A stretch of DNA of 64,000 nucleotides from the NCBI RefSeq assembly GCF_019970065.1, contig NZ_JAHXYH010000002.1:496001-560000 (forward strand), read 5' to 3'. The notes under the pieces were generated by a model, which saw only the letters and a list, made by a program, of their open reading frames with translations, had not been told where the DNA came from and made no database searches. Source of the stretch: Chryseobacterium sp. OSA05B. Its GTDB lineage: Bacteria; Bacteroidota; Bacteroidia; Flavobacteriales; Weeksellaceae. Position 1 is the first letter of the stretch. Every line of letters begins with the position of its first letter. A program made the translations under genes and the position numbers. Of this stretch, positions 1 to 8,093 are shown piece by piece.

Positions 1-756
1 AAATACAGCGAAAAGGAACGTTATGCGATTTTAGCATTAAACAGGCTTGATTCTAAAAATAGATTCAATGCGGATACTTTGGTAGTTCCTGCTAAAATAG
101 ATACAACGCTAATGTCTTATTCGCCGTTTCCAATGCAGCTGGATATATTAAGCGGCGTGAAAAAGTTTGTGATTTTTTCATATCCGATACAGGCTTACGG
201 AGTATATTCTAACGGAAGTCTTGTAAAATGGGGACCAACAAGTATGGGAAAAAAAGCAGCGCAAACCACGCGTGGACTTACTTTTGCCAACTGGAAAAAG
301 AAACTGTCGATCTCAACGGTGAGCAGCGAGTGGAAACTTCCTTATAATTTCAATATTCATAATATCGGAGGAATCGGATGGCACCAGTATGACCTTCCGG
401 GTTATCCGGCCTCACACTCATGTCTGCGTCTGTTGATGAAAGATGCGCAGTGGTTATATTCATACGCAGATACCTGGATTCTGAATCCCGGAGGTGCTAC
501 TACAAAAGCAAAAGGTACTGCAGTAATGGTTTTTGGAGATTATAAATGGGGTGGAAGAAAGCCTTGGAAAAAGCTTTTGGATGATCCCAATGCCAATAAT
601 ATTTCAGTAGAAGAAATGACCAAGCTTCTGGAACCCAGCGTTGACAGAATGCTGAAAGAGCAGGACAACAGAGAAAAAGTAGCAGATTCTATTAAAACGG
701 CTAAAGCTATGGCTCCGGTTCAAACTGAAAAGCCTATGGAAGTTCCCGTTAATTAA
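1..756 (+). CDS. L,D-transpeptidase (YkuD family), 5' end outside window
   Basis: The reading frame is open from base 1, so the gene starts before the window and only its C-terminal 251 residues are seen. A YkuD-type active site is visible: His in the HNIGGIGWH stretch near 358-384 and the SHSCLRL motif at 412-432, where Cys is the family nucleophile and Arg follows two residues later. Known family members cross-link peptidoglycan or attach proteins to it in the periplasm using this Cys. The last ~60 residues are Lys/Glu rich and look disordered. The 3' end overlaps the convergent gene at 749-1276 by 8 bp. A second, different L,D-transpeptidase lies at 54434-55081. Internal TTG at 79 is not a convincing start because coding-like sequence continues upstream. 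Confidence 0.85.
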   Translation, partial: KYSEKERYAILALNRLDSKNRFNADTLVVPAKIDTTLMSYSPFPMQLDILSGVKKFVIFSYPIQAYGVYSNGSLVKWGPTSMGKKAAQTTRGLTFANWKKKLSISTVSSEWKLPYNFNIHNIGGIGWHQYDLPGYPASHSCLRLLMKDAQWLYSYADTWILNPGGATTKAKGTAVMVFGDYKWGGRKPWKKLLDDPNANNISVEEMTKLLEPSVDRMLKEQDNREKVADSIKTAKAMAPVQTEKPMEVPVN

Positions 757-1276
757 TTTTCTTTTCAAACTGTAAAGTAGATTCTTCAGCAAATCTTCTA
801 AGCTTAAGCATCTCTTCCTTCCCCTTATGTTGCCCGAATCTGGCCGCTACATACGTAAGAAGAATACAGAATAACATCATAAATGAAGCGCTCAGGGCCC
901 ACGGGAACTCAGCGCTTTTTATCTGTCTTTCCACGTAGTACATGGTGAAAAAAGTCATCCAGAGAATTGAAAAGGAAAAATAAAGGAACATGAAGAAAGT
1001 CCAGACTGCAGAACTCGGCCCGAAGACGCCACGTATGACGGTCTCATCATCTTCCATTTCTATTCTTAAAGAGAGTCTGGGTTTCGAGTAATTGTCATAT
1101 TTCGTTTCCACCCAGATTGTGGCTACTTCCTTGTTGATATTTCCTGAAAATTCTTCTTTATGCCCGGCAAGGTATTTTTTTAAGTTTTCCGCATATTCCT
1201 CTTTCGTAAGATGAGTAAACATCTTGAATCTCGGGCGGGTTCTTATCTTATCTATGGTGCTTTCTTCGGTTTTCAT
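749..1276 (-). CDS. Hypothetical protein with two membrane segments
   Basis: 175 residues, family not recognised. The N-terminal ~85 residues are soluble and charged. Two hydrophobic segments follow at about 90-112 and 122-145, then a charged C-terminal tail. This suggests a soluble domain anchored by a membrane hairpin. Its start lies 3 bp after the stop of the aspartyl protease gene on the same strand (1280-2602), so the two are almost certainly co-transcribed. No catalytic motif is evident. It overlaps the 3' end of the upstream convergent transpeptidase gene by 8 bp. Confidence 0.75.
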   Translation of the reverse strand: MKTEESTIDKIRTRPRFKMFTHLTKEEYAENLKKYLAGHKEEFSGNINKEVATIWVETKYDNYSKPRLSLRIEMEDDETVIRGVFGPSSAVWTFFMFLYFSFSILWMTFFTMYYVERQIKSAEFPWALSASFMMLFCILLTYVAARFGQHKGKEEMLKLRRFAEESTLQFEKKIN

Positions 1277-1279
1277 AGG

Positions 1280-2602
1280 CTATTCTTGATATGGGATAGG
1301 GTCTTCTAATACAAAATCAAAGGTCAGTTCCATATTTTTTCTCTGGACTACCATTGTGATGTTCCTTCCTTCCTCAGATTTCATCAGTTCCATGATTTTT
1401 TCCATGGTCATATCGGAGGTACGGCTTCCATTAATGATCATTACGCGGTCATCTTTTTTCAGGCCTGCTTTAAATGCTGGAGAGTCTTTTCTGATCCCTG
1501 CGATGGAAAATACGGGTTTTAAAGTAAATTTATACTGAAAATTGTTACCTACAGAAATTTCAGTGCCTACTTCGGATATTTTTTTAGGTTCGATTTTTAC
1601 GCGGTCTTCATGCCATTCCAGTCCATCCTGCTTAAAGTCTAACCCGCTCATGTTAAAATGAAAAGGATCATCGAAATTTTTATTTTTTTTCAGGTAAATC
1701 TTTCCTGCGGTGTAGTCGAAAACAGTGGTAAATCTGCGGATAATTTCTCCACCCACGGATCCCTTTCGGTTGGAGACAAGGTTTACGTGCTGGATAGAAT
1801 ATTCATCGGGCATTGCTGTAAGAGGCATATTAAATTTGAAATCTCCCAGATAAAAATTATGGATCCGGCTCCTTTTACCATAAATATCTCCATTGAATCC
1901 GCGGCCCAGATAATCATCAATATTGGGTCTGTTGTACACAAAATCTTTGATCAGGGTAGGGAAGAGCCAGATGGCATCACTGTTTCCAAGATCGATCAGC
2001 AGTTTTGAACTTTTCTTTTCGTTGGTCATTTCTACATCTGCATGGATATAAGGTTTGTCCTTTTCTATCGTCATGGGCAGTTCCGTAAACTTTCTGAGTT
2101 TCTTCTTAAAAACATCAATATCCTGGTAAACCGTTATTTTTTTTGAGGTATAATCTATTGAGATCGGATGGTTTTTGAAAAAATGGTAGCCGATCACTCC
2201 GTTCACAGGAATTCCAATATGAGATGAGATGTTGAATTCTTCATCAATAACAATAAACAGCAGCATGGATATATTGATGAGATGATCACCTATTCTGGCG
2301 ATATTACGATCCGATTTAAATCCGTCTATACTTACATTTCCTCCGAGGCCGGAAAATTTTATTTTCTCGATATTTTCTAATTTGACTTCCTTATTATCCA
2401 GGCTGAAAAGAATGGTTTCGGCAACACCTGTGTCCAGCATAAATGTAAGTTCGGCACCGTTGACGTTGATGGGGATAAAGATGAGATTGTTGATGAGCTT
2501 AAAAGGGATGACTACTTTTTTGGCATTCACGAGCTCGAAAGAGTTCTGGGCACTGAGAAAAATGCTGAAGAATAATGCCAGTAAAAGAAGCTTTAGTTTC
2601 AT
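1280..2602 (-). CDS. Secreted retropepsin-like aspartyl protease with C-terminal PDZ domain
   Basis: 440 residues with a cleavable signal peptide ending near FLSAQ. An aspartyl-protease half-site FMLDTGVAE is seen around residue 55, and a second, degenerate half-site LLIDLGNSD near residue 201 has Leu in place of Thr. Retropepsin-like families in Bacteroidota have such paired lobes in one chain; the altered second lobe makes activity uncertain. The last ~90 residues form a PDZ-like domain (AGIRKDSPAFKAGLKKDD, then IING). The gene is followed 3 bp later by the membrane protein gene at 749-1276. Likely a periplasmic protease or a binding protein derived from one; substrate unknown. Confidence 0.85.
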   Translation of the reverse strand: MKLKLLLLALFFSIFLSAQNSFELVNAKKVVIPFKLINNLIFIPINVNGAELTFMLDTGVAETILFSLDNKEVKLENIEKIKFSGLGGNVSIDGFKSDRNIARIGDHLINISMLLFIVIDEEFNISSHIGIPVNGVIGYHFFKNHPISIDYTSKKITVYQDIDVFKKKLRKFTELPMTIEKDKPYIHADVEMTNEKKSSKLLIDLGNSDAIWLFPTLIKDFVYNRPNIDDYLGRGFNGDIYGKRSRIHNFYLGDFKFNMPLTAMPDEYSIQHVNLVSNRKGSVGGEIIRRFTTVFDYTAGKIYLKKNKNFDDPFHFNMSGLDFKQDGLEWHEDRVKIEPKKISEVGTEISVGNNFQYKFTLKPVFSIAGIRKDSPAFKAGLKKDDRVMIINGSRTSDMTMEKIMELMKSEEGRNITMVVQRKNMELTFDFVLEDPIPYQE

Positions 2603-2635
2603 TTACTGAATTTAGTGAAATTATCGTTACTGTGC

Positions 2636-2666
2636 ATAAAAAAACATTCCAAAGGTAGGAATGTTT
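2636..2666 (-). terminator. Intrinsic terminator after the esterase gene
   Basis: Perfect 9-bp stem AAACATTCC / GGAATGTTT (2642-2650 and 2658-2666) with a 7-nt loop. Read on the minus strand it is followed by a T run, so it fits termination of the minus-strand esterase transcript that ends at 2726. Confidence 0.75.
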
Positions 2667-2725
2667 GTATAAACTGCAACGGAGCAATATATTTTGATAA
2701 AATTAATGTAAAATAAGATTGGATG

Positions 2726-3364
2726 TTATTTGGAGAAGAATTCCATGAGATCCATATAATTTTTCTGGTTGACACCATGTCCGCTCATATATTCTCTGAA
2801 ACTAAAATAACAGCTCAGGTCATAGAGAAGGTCAGCTGCCTTTCTTCCCCACTCAAGAGGAATCACCGCATCGTCTGTTCCGTGAGAGATGAAAAAACGA
2901 AGTCTTTCCAGTTTCTTTTTATCTTTAACGATACCGTCCAGCAGTTTTTCTTCAGGGTAGCTGCTCAGACAGGCGATATAATTAAACATTTCCGGATGCT
3001 TTAGTGCCAAAGCATAACACAGTATCCCACCCTGACTGAAACCACACAAATGCACCTTTCCTTCAATGATTCCGTAATGATTGACTACTTTCAGGATGTT
3101 TTCCAGTACGCCGTCCAGCGATTCCTTAGCCTGTGCAAGATCAATGAAATTTTCAGGACTATTGAAATCTATGTCAAACCATGAATACCCTTCAAACTGT
3201 GTGTCTCTGGGAGCTCTGAAACTTACGATAAGCCAGTCGGCAGGAAGGGTTTCCCTGAAGCTGAAAAGATCCTGTTCATTGCTGCCATAGCCGTGCAGCA
3301 TGAAAAGTACAGTAGTATCTGGGGTGATATGTTCCGGTTCTCTTACTATATAATCTAAATTCAT
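2726..3364 (-). CDS. Alpha/beta hydrolase, phospholipase/carboxylesterase type
   Basis: 212 residues. An alpha/beta-hydrolase fold is indicated by the oxyanion-hole segment LHGYGSNE, the nucleophile elbow GFSQGG (Ser about residue 110), the acid segment HGTDDAVIP and a final His in GHGVN. This is the small cytosolic serine-esterase family (carboxylesterase/YpfH-like); members hydrolyse short-chain acyl esters or thioesters, but the substrate here cannot be told. No signal peptide. A minus-strand -7 box lies only 4 nt before the ATG (3369-3376). The gene has its own downstream terminator, so it is probably monocistronic. Confidence 0.85.
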   Translation of the reverse strand: MNLDYIVREPEHITPDTTVLFMLHGYGSNEQDLFSFRETLPADWLIVSFRAPRDTQFEGYSWFDIDFNSPENFIDLAQAKESLDGVLENILKVVNHYGIIEGKVHLCGFSQGGILCYALALKHPEMFNYIACLSSYPEEKLLDGIVKDKKKLERLRFFISHGTDDAVIPLEWGRKAADLLYDLSCYFSFREYMSGHGVNQKNYMDLMEFFSK

Positions 3365-3368
3365 ACGG

Positions 3369-3376
3369 CAAATATA
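3369..3376 (-). promoter_or_regulatory. Bacteroidota -7 box abutting the esterase start
   Basis: CAAATATA on the plus strand reads TATATTTG on the minus strand, a perfect TAnnTTTG. Only 4 nt separate it from the ATG at 3364, which would give an essentially leaderless mRNA. A good -33 element at the usual distance is not visible (CAAA at 3401 is 24 nt away). Confidence 0.5.
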
Positions 3377-3555
3377 ATTAATAAATCACATTGTAGACTT
3401 CAAAACCGGAACGCGTATATCTATATTTAATATTGACCGGATGAAAGCGCAAATACTGACCGATCCTGCAATTATGCTTTTTGCTGATTTGATATTAATT
3501 GGAAATCTTTATTGGAAATTTTTCATAAAAGTTATTTTTATATTAATAAAAAACT

Positions 3556-3563
3556 TATATTTG
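3556..3563 (+). promoter_or_regulatory. -7 box for the small lipoprotein gene
   Basis: TATATTTG matches TAnnTTTG and lies 25 nt before the ATG at 3589. A TTGGAG stretch 3 nt before the ATG may serve as a ribosome-binding site, which is unusual for this phylum. Confidence 0.55.
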
Positions 3564-3588
3564 AAACATTAAAAATCTATTTGGAGAA

Positions 3589-4011
3589 ATGAAGCAATTT
3601 TACAAATCAAAAAGTTTACTTAGACTTTCTTTTTTATTCGTTTTATTATTTTCTGTAATTACGGTAGTGAATTCTTGTAAAAAGGATAACGATGACGAAG
3701 AGTTTGCAGATCACGTTGTTCAGTTTGAAGTAAAAACAACTACAGGTGGTGTTATCAGAGCAATTGTAACGCAGGTAGGAACCGTAAAGACTGATATTTT
3801 CGATCCGGTGGGAACTACTTGGACGAGCGGCGAATTTTTCGTGAATTCAAGCCAGGCACAGTTGAATCTTGATGCGAAGGCAGATCTTCCCAACGCAGAT
3901 TCTGAACTGGTGATAAACCTTTGGATAGACGGAGAAATCGTAAGAACTCAAAAGAAGAAAGGAGCAGGTCCTTTGGTAGCTTCTATTGATTACAGCTTCT
4001 TAGAATTATAA
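3589..4011 (+). CDS. Small lipoprotein, paralogue of the one at 7394-7807
   Basis: 140 residues: signal sequence, lipobox ending at Cys30 (VNSC), then an acidic KKDNDDEE linker typical of Bacteroidota surface or outer-membrane lipoproteins. The mature part is a ~100-residue beta-rich domain. It shares a layout and segments with the 137-residue protein at 7394-7807: VxFxxxT near the start, GTTWTS in the middle, and a DGE...xAS-x-Y-x-F ending. Function unknown. The gene is single, with its own -7 box and a strong shared terminator just downstream, and it converges on the response regulator of the neighbouring two-component system. Confidence 0.8.
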   Translation: MKQFYKSKSLLRLSFLFVLLFSVITVVNSCKKDNDDEEFADHVVQFEVKTTTGGVIRAIVTQVGTVKTDIFDPVGTTWTSGEFFVNSSQAQLNLDAKADLPNADSELVINLWIDGEIVRTQKKKGAGPLVASIDYSFLEL

Positions 4012-4034
4012 AAATATATTTTCTATATATAATG

Positions 4035-4060
4035 AAACCGCTTTTAAAGCGGTTTTTTTA
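4035..4060. terminator. Bidirectional terminator between lipoprotein and response regulator genes
   Basis: Ten-bp stem AAACCGCTTT / AAAGCGGTTT with one unpaired T and T-rich flanks on the plus side; it sits between convergent stops at 4011 and 4063. Confidence 0.8.
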
Positions 4061-4062
4061 TT

Positions 4063-4701
4063 TTATTCTTCGATCATATGATGCTGGATTGCCCGGTTGA
4101 TGAGCTCAGTAGAATTCCTGGCCTGGAATTTTTGCAGCAGGTTCTTACGGTGTGTATCCACAGTAAGCGGACTTAAAAACAGCTCATCTGCAATCATAGC
4201 GCTTGTTTTCCCTTGGGCTACCATCTGGAGGATCTGTTTTTCACGTTTCGTCAGCCTGGGAACCGGCAGGTCATTTTGGGAAGGGCGGCTGATGATCTGT
4301 TTGGTTTCATTACAGAAAACAATATTTCCCGAAAGTGCCCCTTTGATGCATACTACAAGTTCGTCAATCGAAATGTTTTTCAGAAGATAGCCACTGGCTC
4401 CGTTTTGTATAGATTGCATGATAATGCTTCGTTCAGAACGGTTACTGAACATGATCACAGCTGTCTCCGGCGATATTTTTTTGATTTCCCGGCACAGTTC
4501 CGTTCCATTGGCATCAGGCAGCGTAATATCCAGAAGAATAATATCTACCTCGTGAGAACGGATAAAGGCGATGGTTTCGGATCCGGAAGTAAAGCTTTCT
4601 GATATATTGAAAAAGGGCTGGCTTTTCAGCATCATTTTCAGTCCTTCGATAACGATAGGGTGATCGTCTACGATGACAATATTAATTTTTTCATTCACCA
4701 T
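4063..4701 (-). CDS. NarL/FixJ-type response regulator
   Basis: 212 residues. N-terminal receiver domain with the acidic pair Asp12-Asp13, phosphoacceptor Asp58 (IILLDIT) and conserved Lys in GYLLKN. C-terminal LuxR-type helix-turn-helix at about 150-195 (LTKREKQILQMVAQGKT... LSPLTVDTH). Its start overlaps the end of the sensor-kinase gene by 11 bp, a sign of translational coupling, so the two form a cognate pair. Targets are not known; the flanking paralogous lipoprotein genes and the barrel gene at 6863 are reasonable candidates by position only. Confidence 0.95.
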   Translation of the reverse strand: MVNEKINIVIVDDHPIVIEGLKMMLKSQPFFNISESFTSGSETIAFIRSHEVDIILLDITLPDANGTELCREIKKISPETAVIMFSNRSERSIIMQSIQNGASGYLLKNISIDELVVCIKGALSGNIVFCNETKQIISRPSQNDLPVPRLTKREKQILQMVAQGKTSAMIADELFLSPLTVDTHRKNLLQKFQARNSTELINRAIQHHMIEE

Positions 4702-6688
4702 GGGTATTGAGTTCGATGTTAATTGTTGTGCCCTGACTGTCTGAGCTTACCTCCATTTTTCCTCTAAGATAATTGACGCGGTTGTTCAAATTGTGGAAGC
4801 CCATACTTTTTGTGGTCTTTTCGGTGCCTTTTTCAAATCCTTTTCCGTTGTCTTCTACAGTGATCATGAAGTTTTCGCCGGATTGAGAACATTGAAGGAG
4901 AATATTACTCGCTCCGGAATGTTTCACGGCATTGGCAAGAAGTTCCTGTACAATTCGGTAAATATTAAGCTGAATCGTAAGCGGAAGGTCTTTGTCTATA
5001 TTGATAGGCTGGAAATAAATATCCAGATCTTTACGGATATAAAATTCGCACAGGTCATTCAAAGCTGTTTCAAGACCGAAATTGAGTAGAGATTCCGGCA
5101 TCAGGTTTCGGGCTACATGTCTGAGTTCGGATATGGAAAGATCAAGTTGGTCCAGGATCTTATAAAAATCCTTGTGCTGTTCAGTTTCAAGATGTGAGGA
5201 TGACCAGGTGGAGAAATTGATTTTAACGCCTGCCAGCATCCCGCCAAGGCCATCATGAAGATCTTTTGCAATACGCTCCCTTTCTCTTTCTTCGCCTTCC
5301 AGAATAGCTTTCGTCAGCGCCAATTCTTCTTTCTGATTAATGTCTTCTATTTTTTGACGTAGGTTGATTTCTTTTTGTTCGGACAGTTTTTTATTGTTCC
5401 TGTAAATGATGAACAGGAATACGAGGAGGATCAGAATAAACAGCAGAAAAAGGCTCAGTATCCACAGATAGTAATTCTTTTTGTTGACCTCCATCTCCTT
5501 CTGGTTCTTTTCTGAATTCAGGAAAGCAATTCTCTTTTCCTTTTCAGAAGTATTGTATTTGGCCTCCAGTTTATTGATTTCGAGTTTGATATTTTCAGCA
5601 TTCAGGCTGTCATTCAGTTTTGAATATTTTTTTTCCCAAACCAGAGCCTGACTGGGATTTCCCATGATCTCGTTGATATTTGACAAATTGCTGTATAGTA
5701 TCTTTTTGTTGTTAAGATCCGTGGCCAGGGTTTTTTCAGCAAGAATTTCTTCTAAAAGATTCTTGGCTTCCGTATATTTTTTCTGCTTTTTGAATATATC
5801 ATACTTATGAAAATAGAACATCTGCATCAGCAGCTTCTGATTGAATTTTTTAGTGTAAAACAACCCTTTTTCTATCGCTGCCAGTGCCTGATCATGACTT
5901 TGTTTGCTGACGTGATAGAGTGTTTTGCTGTAATAAAATAATGCATTGGACGAAGAATCAGGATAGGGAGAGATCATTTTCTCTGCTTTGTCAAGGAATT
6001 TTTTTCCGATGTCCGCTTTTATCTGGTAGCAGTAATTGTTTGTAATGTTGAGATAATTATAAAATAGCTCTGTAGAATGGGGAGCTGTTTTTTCAAGTAT
6101 CTGAAGCGCTTTCATATTATAATTACCAGCCTTTTCAAATTCCGCGTTGTAAGTAAGCATTAACCCAAGCTGCGTGTACAGAAACCCTGTAATCTTGCTG
6201 TCACCATATTTTTCAGCCGTAGGAATACTTTTTTCAAGCATCACTTTAATTAAATAAGGATAGCCCTCCTTATTCTTTTGGGTAATACCGTAGCCATACC
6301 AGCATAAAGACTTGTAAAGATCAGCTTTTCCGGCCTTTAATTTTGAAAATTCTTCTATCGCTTTGTGATAGGATGTTGCTGCTTTATCCTTATTCTGATC
6401 CAGAAAATACTGTCCTTCGTAATAATAATATTTAGCAGCGTTCAACGGATCTTCTCTTCCCGATACCTTTCCATTTTCTAAATATTTTTTGCTGGCAACG
6501 GAATCAATATTTCTGTAATAATTGGATAGCAGAAAACAGGCGTCAGCCTTAGAAATCGGGCTCCTGGTATTTTTAACCGCAAACTCCAGACTGTCTGTGA
6601 ATTTTTTCTCATTAAGCGGAAACAGCAGCTGAGCCTGCAGTACGAAGCCTGTCAGTAAGCATAAAAAAAATAATAGTCTCGTCATCAT
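4691..6688 (-). CDS. TPR-containing sensor histidine kinase (HisKA_3 type)
   Basis: 665 residues. Signal sequence, then ~370 residues of helical TPR-like repeats predicted to be periplasmic, one membrane segment near 402-427, a short coiled coil, then the kinase core. The phosphoacceptor His is in ERERIAKDLHDGLGG near residue 477, as in NarX/DesK-type kinases that pair with NarL-type regulators. The ATP-binding domain has ELLANAVKHSG (N box) and VEDNGKGF (G1 box). It is transcribed with and overlaps the response regulator gene. This architecture is common in flavobacteria; the signal sensed is unknown. Confidence 0.93.
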   Translation of the reverse strand: MMTRLLFFLCLLTGFVLQAQLLFPLNEKKFTDSLEFAVKNTRSPISKADACFLLSNYYRNIDSVASKKYLENGKVSGREDPLNAAKYYYYEGQYFLDQNKDKAATSYHKAIEEFSKLKAGKADLYKSLCWYGYGITQKNKEGYPYLIKVMLEKSIPTAEKYGDSKITGFLYTQLGLMLTYNAEFEKAGNYNMKALQILEKTAPHSTELFYNYLNITNNYCYQIKADIGKKFLDKAEKMISPYPDSSSNALFYYSKTLYHVSKQSHDQALAAIEKGLFYTKKFNQKLLMQMFYFHKYDIFKKQKKYTEAKNLLEEILAEKTLATDLNNKKILYSNLSNINEIMGNPSQALVWEKKYSKLNDSLNAENIKLEINKLEAKYNTSEKEKRIAFLNSEKNQKEMEVNKKNYYLWILSLFLLFILILLVFLFIIYRNNKKLSEQKEINLRQKIEDINQKEELALTKAILEGEERERERIAKDLHDGLGGMLAGVKINFSTWSSSHLETEQHKDFYKILDQLDLSISELRHVARNLMPESLLNFGLETALNDLCEFYIRKDLDIYFQPINIDKDLPLTIQLNIYRIVQELLANAVKHSGASNILLQCSQSGENFMITVEDNGKGFEKGTEKTTKSMGFHNLNNRVNYLRGKMEVSSDSQGTTINIELNTHGE

Positions 6689-6778
6689 TCAATTTCACAG
6701 TAAAGGTTGAATATAAAGAAAAATTCAGGGACTAAAAATACCTAAAAACAGGTAGAAAAAATTACTTTTTTTTAAGGA

Positions 6779-6809
6779 TTGTTTTCAGTTCCCCAGGCTG
6801 ATAGTTTTG
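6779..6809 (+). promoter_or_regulatory. Promoter of the barrel-lipoprotein operon
   Basis: TTG at 6779-6781 (-33), 20 nt spacer, TAGTTTTG at 6802-6809 (-7, TAnnTTTG). This is the full Bacteroidota housekeeping layout and leaves a ~50-nt leader before the ATG at 6863. Confidence 0.6.
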
Positions 6810-6862
6810 CAGAAGTCTTCTAACAGACATGAACACTAAACATTGAAAACGATAAATATATA

Positions 6863-7369
6863 ATGAAAAAAAAGATCTTTTTACTGAGCTTAATTTCCTT
6901 TTTCGGAGTAATGAATGCCCAGAGAGTACAAAAGGGAGAAGCTCAGATGAATGTAGGGATTGGTCTTGCCAATGGATGGGGAATGCCCGTTTACGCAGGA
7001 GTTGATTATGGAATCCATAAAGACATCACAGTAGGTGCCGAAGGAAGTTTTTCCACAGAAAAATACTCGGGAGATGTGAAAGGCAGATGGATTTCGGTAG
7101 GATTGAACGGAAACTACCATTTCAATACGCTGTTGAAAATTCCTAACAAATTTGACGTATATGCGGGAGTAACCCTGGCTTACAATTCTTTTTCTTACCG
7201 CTACAAAGGTTCAGATTATGATTATTTAGGGGGAGAAAGTTCAGGAGTCGGTTTTGCAGGACAGGCCGGAGCCCGGTATTATTTCACAGATCATTTTGCA
7301 GTGAATGTAGAAGTAGGAGGAGGAAGCGTGGCATCAGGAGGAAAAGCCGGAATTTCGTACAAATTTTAA
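6863..7369 (+). CDS. Small outer-membrane beta-barrel protein
   Basis: 168 residues with a signal peptide ending near VMNAQ. The rest is alternating amphipathic beta strands with many Gly and aromatic residues and ends in an aromatic residue (ISYKF), as expected for an 8-stranded OmpX/OmpA-barrel type protein. No OmpA peptidoglycan-binding domain follows. It is 24 bp upstream of the lipoprotein gene at 7394 and probably forms a two-gene operon with it, suggesting the two act together at the outer membrane. Precise function unknown. Confidence 0.8.
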   Translation: MKKKIFLLSLISFFGVMNAQRVQKGEAQMNVGIGLANGWGMPVYAGVDYGIHKDITVGAEGSFSTEKYSGDVKGRWISVGLNGNYHFNTLLKIPNKFDVYAGVTLAYNSFSYRYKGSDYDYLGGESSGVGFAGQAGARYYFTDHFAVNVEVGGGSVASGGKAGISYKF

Positions 7370-7393
7370 ACACAAATTAATAGATTAAATCAA

Positions 7394-7807
7394 ATGAAAA
7401 AATCAAAATTATACCAAACCATCCAATATACATTGGTCGTATTAGTAACTGCAGTCCTTCTGGGATTTTCAAGTTCATGCAGCAATGATGATGACGATGA
7501 TGCGCCGGCAAGACAATCACATAAAGTTGTTTTTAAAGCAACAGCCTCAGCCGGAAGCAATATTGATGTGGCTGTTTATGGATATGACAGCACAATAACG
7601 ACGGCATCAAGTCTTAGCGGAACTACATGGACGAGTCCGGAAATCACAACGCCTGCAGGTGCCGTAAACGTTAATGTTGGCGTGAACGCTACAGGTTCGT
7701 CTTCATCATCAACATTAAAAGTTCAGATTTATGTAGATGGAGAGTTGAAAAAAGAGGGAACTTCCAGTGGACAGGTACTTTCTGCCAGTGCCAATTACAC
7801 ATTTTAA
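7394..7807 (+). CDS. Small lipoprotein, paralogue of the one at 3589-4011
   Basis: 137 residues with a signal sequence, a lipobox at SSSC, and an acidic NDDDDDD linker. The mature domain resembles the 140-residue lipoprotein across the two-component system, sharing GTTWTS and a C-terminal Y-V-D-G-E ... S-A-x-Y-x-F strand pattern. It carries Ser-rich turns (TGSSSSS). Likely exposed at the outer membrane because of the acidic post-lipobox signal. Co-transcribed with the barrel gene 24 bp upstream. Role not known. Confidence 0.8.
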   Translation: MKKSKLYQTIQYTLVVLVTAVLLGFSSSCSNDDDDDAPARQSHKVVFKATASAGSNIDVAVYGYDSTITTASSLSGTTWTSPEITTPAGAVNVNVGVNATGSSSSSTLKVQIYVDGELKKEGTSSGQVLSASANYTF

Positions 7808-7942
7808 AAACAGAACTTCTAAAAAGAATTAAAACAATCACCAGACACTTAAACATATCTTTTTTATAATAGTTTTTTCATGGCTCTTCAGAATCAATAA
7901 TTGTGGTAAGAGCTTTTTAAAAGTGGTAACTTTCTCTACGAG

Positions 7943-7972
7943 AGCCGTGAACTCCTTTCACGGCTTTTTTTA
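7943..7972 (+). terminator. Intrinsic terminator of the barrel-lipoprotein operon
   Basis: Stem AGCCGTGAA / TTCACGGCT with a 5-nt loop followed by a T run. It lies ~135 nt after the lipoprotein stop, so the transcript has a long 3' UTR with no recognisable gene in it. Confidence 0.75.
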
Positions 7973-8043
7973 CTTAAGATAGATGATAACCCTGTTGAAA
8001 ACTCTACTGAACATAGGTAGTGTTCTTCCTTGATATTCAATAA

Positions 8044-8072
8044 AAAAGAGACTGTCTCAGACAGTCTCTTTT
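8044..8072. terminator. Terminator downstream of tyrS
   Basis: Fourteen-bp stem AAAAGAGACTGTCT / AGACAGTCTCTTTT with a 1-nt formal loop; A/T runs on both sides allow use in both directions. It lies 22 nt beyond the tyrS stop (8094). Confidence 0.75.
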
Positions 8073-8093
8073 GATTCTTATATGCTTGTATTC

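Noticed and set aside
4213..4602. Plus-strand ORF of 129 codons
   Set aside because: Antisense to the NarL-type response regulator, no coding features of its own.
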